This document shows positions 58,295-64,000 of a stretch of DNA of 64,000 nucleotides, piece by piece. Origin of the DNA: Castellaniella sp. MT123 (GTDB taxonomy: Bacteria > Pseudomonadota > Gammaproteobacteria > Burkholderiales > Burkholderiaceae_B); assembly GCF_039614765.1 (NCBI RefSeq), contig NZ_CP154879.1, positions 2,294,001-2,358,000 on the forward strand. The letters run 5' to 3'. How positions within the stretch are numbered: position 1 is the stretch's first letter; the number at the start of each line of letters is the position of its first letter. Position numbers and translations under genes: made by a program. A model generated the notes under the pieces. It made no database searches. It saw nothing but the letters and a program-made list of their open reading frames with translations, and had not been told where the DNA came from.

Positions 58295-60523
58295 TTACCG
58301 CCCCAGCAGGCTTTTCAGGCGGCTGAGCGTGCGATCCGGGTCGACATCCGCCGGCCCGGCTTGCGCACCGGGCGCCTGCGTCAACAGGCCCATTTCAGCA
58401 ATGAACCGCGAGGGTTCGCACACGGTGTCCTCGCGACCCCGCCTGCGTTTGCGGCACCAGCTGATCTGCAAGGTCCGCTGCGCGCGGGTGATGCCCACAT
58501 ACATCAGCCGGCGTTCTTCCTGAATCCGGCGCACGCGTGCCGCCACGGCGGCATCGCTGACGTCACCTTCCTCATCACCGCCCCGGTGAGGCAGCAAGCC
58601 CTCCTCCACCCCGATCAGGTAGACATGGGGAAACTCCAGGCCCTTGGATGCATGCAGGGTGGACAGCTTCACGGCATCGGGTTCCTCGTCGTCCGAGCGT
58701 TCGAGCATCGTCACCAGGGCGACGTGCTGGACGAGTTCCAGCACGGTCAGATCGTCCTCATCGGCCTTGCGTTTCAGCCACCCCATCAATTCCAGGACGT
58801 TGCTCCAACGCGCCTGGGCCTGACGCTCATCGAGCAGGTCATACAAATGGCGCTCGTAGCCCATGGCCGACAGCAGGTCGTCAAGCACCCGTCCCGCATG
58901 ATCTTCACGCAGGCCATCGATGCCCGGGGTCGCCCCCGACGACAGGCTGCCAAGGGCGGCGGATACGGACTGACGCGCATCCGGGATATGCGGCTCGGGA
59001 CCTGACGCGGCCGGCGGGTCCGGGTCGAACGCCAGCAGATCGCCCTGGACGCTCGCTGTCGGCAAGGGCAAGACCGCTGCCCCATTGCGCCGCGCCGCGC
59101 GCGCCTTAAAATGCTGGATCAGACGCACGAAGTCGCGCAGGGCTTCGCGCTGACGGGCGGCCGGAAGAACCGCCTCGGTCACTTCGGCGGCGGCGGCGAA
59201 TAGCGAGACCCCCTGGCGCGCGGCTTCGGCACCCAATGCTTGCAAGGTTCCCTGGCCAATACCCCGACGGGGGGTGGTCGCCGCCCGGATGAAGGCCGGG
59301 TCCTCGTCCTCGTTGGCAATCAGGCGCAACCAGGCCAGTACATCGCGGATTTCAGCTTTGTCGAAAAAGCTTTGCCCGCCCGACACCGTATAGGGGATAC
59401 GCAAGGTGCGCAGCGCCTGCTCCAGGATCCGGGCCTGGTGATTGCCGCGATACAGCACGGCAAAATCCTTCCACTGCGCTTGGCGCTCGAACCGGGCGGC
59501 GGACAGACGCATGGCAATGGATTCGGCCTCGCTCAGATCCGAATCCATGGGGGTGACGCCAATCGGTTCCCCGATCCCCAGGTCCGACCACAAGGTCTTG
59601 TCGAAGGTTTTGGGGTTATGGCTGATGACCTGATTGGCCGCCTGCAGGATGCGCTGCACCGAGCGGTAATTTTGTTCCAGCTTGATGACGCGCAGCTGCG
59701 GATAGTCGCGCTCGAGCTGCGCCAGGTTCTCGACGGTCGCTCCGCGCCAGGCATAGATGGCCTGATCATCGTCGCCCACCGCCGTGAATTGGGCCCGATC
59801 GCCGCACAGCATGCGTACCAGCTGATACTGACACGTGTTGGTGTCTTGATATTCATCCACCAGCAGATACTGCACACGCGCCTGCCAGCGGGCACGCACC
59901 GAATCGTCCCCGGCCAGAAGCTGCGCCGGCAGCCGGATCAGGTCGTCGAAATCCACGGACTGATAGGCCCGTAGCGTCGCTTCGTAACTGCGGTAGACCC
60001 GGACTGCCTCGGCCTCGTCGGGGCCTGCAGCCACCCGCGCGGCACCGTCCGGGTCCAGCAGGGCATTTTTCCACAGGGAGATCGTCTGTTGGACGGCGCG
60101 CAGCCGGGCGCGATCCGTCGTCACCAGGATCTCCTGGATGATGCCCTGGGCATCGGTCGCATCCAGAATCGAAAACCCGCGCTTGAGGCCGACCGCGGCA
60201 TATTCCTCGCGCAGGAAGCGCAAGCCCAGCGAATGAAAGGTCCCCACCGTCAGACCGCGCAACAAACGGGAATCCACCAGCGTGCGCACCCGCTCGTTCA
60301 TTTCACGGGCGGCCTTGTTGGTGAACGTCAGTGCGACCACGTGGCGCGCCTGATAACCGCATTCCCGCAACAGATACGCCATTTTCTGGGTGATGACGCG
60401 CGTCTTGCCGCTGCCCGCCCCCGCCAGCACCAGACAGGGGCCGTTCAGGTACAGGACCGCCTCGCGTTGGCGGGCGTTGAGACCAGCGGCCAGCGTCGAA
60501 CCCGGAGCCTGAGTATCGTTCAC
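58295..60523 (-). CDS. rep: ATP-dependent DNA helicase Rep
   Basis: Superfamily 1A 3'-5' helicase of 742 residues that assists replication forks. Helicase motifs are LAGAGSGKTRVIT (I), LTFTNKAAREM (Ia), LLVDEYQDTN (II), GDDDQAIYAWRGA (III), LEQNYRS (IV), STLHASKGLEF (V) and YVGITRAQ (VI). The sequence follows E. coli Rep (673 residues) but has an additional insertion of about 60 residues (roughly 485-545, proline- and glycine-rich). It lies two bases from priA. Confidence 0.93.
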   Translation of the reverse strand: MNDTQAPGSTLAAGLNARQREAVLYLNGPCLVLAGAGSGKTRVITQKMAYLLRECGYQARHVVALTFTNKAAREMNERVRTLVDSRLLRGLTVGTFHSLGLRFLREEYAAVGLKRGFSILDATDAQGIIQEILVTTDRARLRAVQQTISLWKNALLDPDGAARVAAGPDEAEAVRVYRSYEATLRAYQSVDFDDLIRLPAQLLAGDDSVRARWQARVQYLLVDEYQDTNTCQYQLVRMLCGDRAQFTAVGDDDQAIYAWRGATVENLAQLERDYPQLRVIKLEQNYRSVQRILQAANQVISHNPKTFDKTLWSDLGIGEPIGVTPMDSDLSEAESIAMRLSAARFERQAQWKDFAVLYRGNHQARILEQALRTLRIPYTVSGGQSFFDKAEIRDVLAWLRLIANEDEDPAFIRAATTPRRGIGQGTLQALGAEAARQGVSLFAAAAEVTEAVLPAARQREALRDFVRLIQHFKARAARRNGAAVLPLPTASVQGDLLAFDPDPPAASGPEPHIPDARQSVSAALGSLSSGATPGIDGLREDHAGRVLDDLLSAMGYERHLYDLLDERQAQARWSNVLELMGWLKRKADEDDLTVLELVQHVALVTMLERSDDEEPDAVKLSTLHASKGLEFPHVYLIGVEEGLLPHRGGDEEGDVSDAAVAARVRRIQEERRLMYVGITRAQRTLQISWCRKRRRGREDTVCEPSRFIAEMGLLTQAPGAQAGPADVDPDRTLSRLKSLLGR

Positions 60524-60525
60524 AG

Positions 60526-62616
60526 TCAGATCTCCTGGGGATCGACCTCGATCCCCCAGCGCAGGGAACGACCGGTCGCCAACCCATCGACCTGCGGCAG
60601 CAGCACCCGAAGCAAGCGGTGCAAGGCACTGCGCCGCACCGATTCGATCAGCAACTGGGCGCGTTCCACCCGCGCCACACGCACGACGCGCAGAGGCACG
60701 GCATCGTAGACCCGCACGCCACGGGCTTCCGGAAGCGTCCCGGCAAGGGCCCGCACCGCTTCCAGGAAGCCCAGCGCCTCGGCGAGCCTGCCGGCCTGGG
60801 CGGTCAGCAGGGCCTGGCTGGAAAAAGGCGGCAGCCCGAGATCCTCGCGCTCGGCCAGGGCGGTTTCGGCAAAGGACCGGTAATCATGTCGACAGAGCGC
60901 CTGATAGACGGCCTGGTCGGGATAATCGGTCTGCACCAGGACCTGAGCCCCGGCGGTGCGCCGGCCCGCCCGGCCTGCCACCTGCATCAGTTGCGCGAAC
61001 AAACGTTCCGGCGCGCGGAAATCCTGGGCGAAAAGCGTGGCATCGGCATTGAGCACCCCCACCAGACCCAGGTTGGCGAAATCATGCCCCTTGGAGACCA
61101 TCTGCGTGCCGACGAGGATATCGGCATCCCCGGCATGCACCTGGGCAAACAGCGCCTGCGCACTGCCCTTGCGCCGCGTGGCATCGGCATCGATGCGCAC
61201 GATGCGCGCCTGCGGAAAGCGCTCGGCCAGGAATTCCTCGACCCGCTGAGTGCCCCGCCCCATCGGCTGCAGATCCTGGTCCCCGCAATCAGGGCAGGCG
61301 CGCGGCACGGGCCTTGCATCGCCGCAGTGATGACATTGCAGCACCGCGCGACGCCCGGCTTCCCGATGCAGCACGGTATGCGCCGTGCATTGGTTGCACT
61401 GGCTGACCCAGCCGCACGAGGCGCAGCGCAGCACCGGCGCATAGCCCCGTCGATTGATGAAGACCAGACTCTGTTCGCCCAGTCGCAGGCGCGATTCCAG
61501 CGCCTGCAGCAACTGCGGGGTAAAGCCTTGCTCGAGTTGCGACCGGCGCGTGTCCACCAGATGGATGTCGGGTAATGCCTGAGCCTGGGCGCGTTCCGGC
61601 AGCGACACCAGGCGATAGTCCCCGCGCTGCGCTCGCCGCCAGGATTCCAGGGACGGCGTCGCCGACCCCAGCACCACGGGAATACCCAGATCATGCCCAC
61701 GCCAGACGGCCAGATCGCGCGCCGAATAGCGCAGTCCGTCCTGCTGCTTGTACGAGGCGTCATGTTCCTCGTCCACGATGATCAGCCCCAGGCGCGGCAT
61801 GGGGGTCATCAGGGCCAGTCGGGTGCCCAGCAGGATATCGGCCTGGCCGCGCGCGACTCGCAGCCAGGCGCGCAGCCGTTCACCTTCGGACAGGCGGCTG
61901 TGCAGGATCGCCATTGCGCCGCCGGCTGCCCCATCAGTGGATTCTTCGTGACCCGCACCGATCGCACACAGTCGGCCCGCGACGACCTGTTCCAGTTGCG
62001 GTGTCAGATTGATTTCCGGCACCAGCAGCAACACCTGCCTGCCCTGGGCCAGCACTTGCCGCGCCAGACGTAAATAGAGCTCGGTCTTGCCGCTGCCAGT
62101 GACGCCGTGCAGCAAGGCGATACCACGCCCATCGTCCATCAGGGCCTGCAGACTGTCCATGGCCGCGCCCTGAGCGGGCGTCAACGGCGGCGGCTCGACA
62201 GGCGACACTCCAACGGGTTTCGACTTCGCGGCACGCGGCCGCCGGTCCGCCCGACTCACCGGGCCGCCTGCGGACCGCGCCCCGGTATACGCGGCCGGTT
62301 TGCGCAACGGCGGAGGCAGCGCCGGCAATAGGACCTCGCCCAATGGGTGGTGATAATACCGCGCCGCGAATTCCGCCAGTCGCAGCCAGTCCGCAGGCAT
62401 CGGCGGCAGATCATCCAGCACGGATTCAATTGGCCGGACCCGGTCCGCCGCTACCCCCGGTTGCTCCCGCACGGCCCAGACCATCCCCACCATGACCCGG
62501 CGGCCGAACGTCACCCGCACGCGCACCCCGGGTGCCACTGGCGCGACGTGGCTGTAATCGAACAGCCCCGGCAATGGCACATCCAGGGCTACGGCCAGAT
62601 AGACGGGGTCAGACAT
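60526..62616 (-). CDS. priA: Primosomal replication-restart helicase PriA
   Basis: Helicase that reloads the replisome at stalled forks, 696 residues. It has Walker A GVTGSGKTELYLR, DEEHDASYKQQ, GSATPSLESW, and an eight-cysteine zinc region (CASCGWVSQCNQC, CHHCG, CPDCG). The N-terminal 3'-end-binding domain occupies about residues 1-105. It heads the priA-rep unit; its upstream gap contains a DnaA-box match. Confidence 0.96.
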   Translation of the reverse strand: MSDPVYLAVALDVPLPGLFDYSHVAPVAPGVRVRVTFGRRVMVGMVWAVREQPGVAADRVRPIESVLDDLPPMPADWLRLAEFAARYYHHPLGEVLLPALPPPLRKPAAYTGARSAGGPVSRADRRPRAAKSKPVGVSPVEPPPLTPAQGAAMDSLQALMDDGRGIALLHGVTGSGKTELYLRLARQVLAQGRQVLLLVPEINLTPQLEQVVAGRLCAIGAGHEESTDGAAGGAMAILHSRLSEGERLRAWLRVARGQADILLGTRLALMTPMPRLGLIIVDEEHDASYKQQDGLRYSARDLAVWRGHDLGIPVVLGSATPSLESWRRAQRGDYRLVSLPERAQAQALPDIHLVDTRRSQLEQGFTPQLLQALESRLRLGEQSLVFINRRGYAPVLRCASCGWVSQCNQCTAHTVLHREAGRRAVLQCHHCGDARPVPRACPDCGDQDLQPMGRGTQRVEEFLAERFPQARIVRIDADATRRKGSAQALFAQVHAGDADILVGTQMVSKGHDFANLGLVGVLNADATLFAQDFRAPERLFAQLMQVAGRAGRRTAGAQVLVQTDYPDQAVYQALCRHDYRSFAETALAEREDLGLPPFSSQALLTAQAGRLAEALGFLEAVRALAGTLPEARGVRVYDAVPLRVVRVARVERAQLLIESVRRSALHRLLRVLLPQVDGLATGRSLRWGIEVDPQEI

Positions 62617-62867
62617 AAGAACGGATTTTTCCTGCCTGTGGATAACTTTGTGGAGAAAGGCGGAACAAATGCACGAGGTCGCGACAACCGGTCAGACCAT
62701 CTACCAGGAATTGGGTGGAAATTATGAATTTCTTCTTTAAAAACAACTGATTAAATGATTAATCAATATCTATTCTGGAAATGTTGGCGTTTACCCTGAG
62801 CCAGCTGAAATTGTGCATAAGCACAAAATTCAAACGCCCCGGATGCATGAGCAAGCAGGGCGCCGCT
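62617..62867. promoter_or_regulatory. AT-rich priA-hemE spacer with two DnaA-box matches
   Basis: The 251-base spacer holds TTATCCACA (minus strand, 62645-62637), a perfect DnaA box, and TTATGCACA (minus strand, 62820-62812), which fits the relaxed consensus TTWTNCACA. Between them is an unusually AT-rich stretch (62720-62777) with a 7-bp-arm palindrome TGATTAA-atga-TTAATCA (62748-62765). It contains the priA promoter, and possibly an origin-like or DnaA-controlled element. Confidence 0.45.
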
Positions 62868-63935
62868 TCAGGCATGATACGCCCTGCTGGCAGTGTGGAC
62901 TTCGTCGACCAGGGAAACGACGGCTTCCGGCGATGTGAATTGGGAAATACCATGACCCAGGTTGAACACGTGCCCACCGGCACCCACAGGACCAAAATCG
63001 GCCAGCACGCGACGAGCCTCGGCACGGATCGCCGCATCCCCCCCGAACAGCGCCATGGGGTCCAGGTTGCCCTGCAGGGCAACCCGGTCGCCGACCCGGC
63101 TGCGGGCGGCCCCCAGACGCGCGGTCCAGTCGAGCCCCACCGCATCGCAGCCGATAGCCGCGATATCCTCGACCCACTGGCCGCCGCCCTTGGTGAAGAC
63201 GATGACCGGGACGCGGCGCCCGTCGTGTTCACGCAGCAGCCCGTCGATCACACGCTGCGTATAGTGCAGCGAAAACTGCTGGAACAGGCCGTCGGCCAGC
63301 ACCCCGCCCCAGCTGTCGAACACCATCACGGCCTGGGCGCCCGCCTGGATCTGGGCATTCAGGTAGGCCTGAACGGCCCGCGCATTGACGTCCAGGATGC
63401 GATGCAGCAAATCGGGGCGCTGATACAGCAGGGTCTTGATCCGCCGGTAATCGCTGCTGCCCGCGCCTTCGACCATGTAGCAGGCCAGAGTCCAGGGGCT
63501 ACCCGAAAAGCCAATCAGGGGAACCGCGCCATCCAGTTCCTTGCGGATCAGGGATACGGCGTCGAACACATAGCGCAGCGTGTCCAGATCCGGTACCTGC
63601 AAAGCCGCGATGGATGATTCATCCCGCAAGGGACGCTCGAATTGTGGACCCTCGCCCGTGACGAACCGCAGGCCCAGACCCATGGCGTCCGGAACGGTCA
63701 GGATGTCGGAAAACAGGATGGCCGCGTCCAGGGCGAAACGCCGCAGGGGCTGCAGGGTGACTTCGCAGGCGTATTCTGGATTTTGCGCCAGCCCCAGGAA
63801 CGACCCCGCCTGTGCGCGGGTCTGGTTGTATTCCGGCAGATAGCGGCCCGCCTGACGCATCATCCAGATCGGCGTGTAGGGGACGGGCTGGCGCAAAAGC
63901 GCCCGCAGGAACGTATCATTTTTCAACTGGGTCAC
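62868..63935 (-). CDS. hemE: Uroporphyrinogen decarboxylase
   Basis: Decarboxylates uroporphyrinogen III to coproporphyrinogen III in haem synthesis. It has the family signature [20 protein letters not shown] near the N-terminus (residues 18-37), [14 protein letters not shown] and [16 protein letters not shown]. The length of 355 residues matches the family. It is transcribed toward priA on the same strand; the 65 bases upstream reach the window edge. Confidence 0.97.
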   Translation of the reverse strand: MTQLKNDTFLRALLRQPVPYTPIWMMRQAGRYLPEYNQTRAQAGSFLGLAQNPEYACEVTLQPLRRFALDAAILFSDILTVPDAMGLGLRFVTGEGPQFERPLRDESSIAALQVPDLDTLRYVFDAVSLIRKELDGAVPLIGFSGSPWTLACYMVEGAGSSDYRRIKTLLYQRPDLLHRILDVNARAVQAYLNAQIQAGAQAVMVFDSWGGVLADGLFQQFSLHYTQRVIDGLLREHDGRRVPVIVFTKGGGQWVEDIAAIGCDAVGLDWTARLGAARSRVGDRVALQGNLDPMALFGGDAAIRAEARRVLADFGPVGAGGHVFNLGHGISQFTSPEAVVSLVDEVHTASRAYHA

Positions 63936-64000
63936 GTCGGTTTTCCTGTGGGACGTCGGGGTTTCCCGGCAACGTCGGATCGTCGATGGGGGGACCCTGG

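Overview
The window is GC-rich chromosomal DNA from a betaproteobacterium, most likely Burkholderiales/Alcaligenaceae (Bordetella, Achromobacter or Castellaniella relatives). This rests on recognisable protein sequences and gene orders (rplU-rpmA-obgE-proB, ftsE-ftsX-mutY, mreBCD-mrdA-rodA beside gatCAB, metX-metW-ampG, rep-priA-hemE), not on a database search.

Bases 1-35,950 are mostly core genome. In order they hold a YbdD-type protein and a sodium:solute symporter, ribosomal L21/L27 with ObgE and ProB, a divergent lrp/dadA pair, two regulators, and thiC behind a TPP riboswitch. A repeat-rich gap follows, then an OmpA-type lipoprotein, ftsEX and mutY, the cell-elongation cluster, gatCAB, pyrE, a ring-cleaving dioxygenase and xthA. 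After these come transporters, metXW, gshA, a LOG-family protein, and a queuosine unit (yhhQ-queC) behind a compact preQ1-I-type riboswitch.

Bases 36,000-54,660 are accessory. Two inverted IS256-family copies, each 1,376 bp with its own 8-bp target duplication, lie about 13.6 kb apart. Between them is a GntR-regulated gene set: a hydantoinase/dihydropyrimidinase-like amidohydrolase, a complete Dpp/Opp-type ABC importer with a fused and asymmetric ATPase, an NAD-dependent epimerase, a PuuE/imidase-like deacetylase-fold hydrolase and a short-chain dehydrogenase. It is probably an uncharacterised uptake and catabolic pathway for a cyclic amide or imide. Beside it are a large serine recombinase with a coupled small gene, a McrB-N/HNH defence nuclease split by the second IS copy, a hairpin-rich plasmid-like block, and a gene resembling replication-relaxation proteins. 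A tRNA-Arg(CCG) marks the return to core genome.

Bases 54,900-64,000 are core again: a di-haem cytochrome c, nitronate monooxygenase with an enoyl-CoA hydratase homologue, a small protein behind paired palindromes, rep, priA, an AT-rich spacer with two DnaA-box matches, and hemE.
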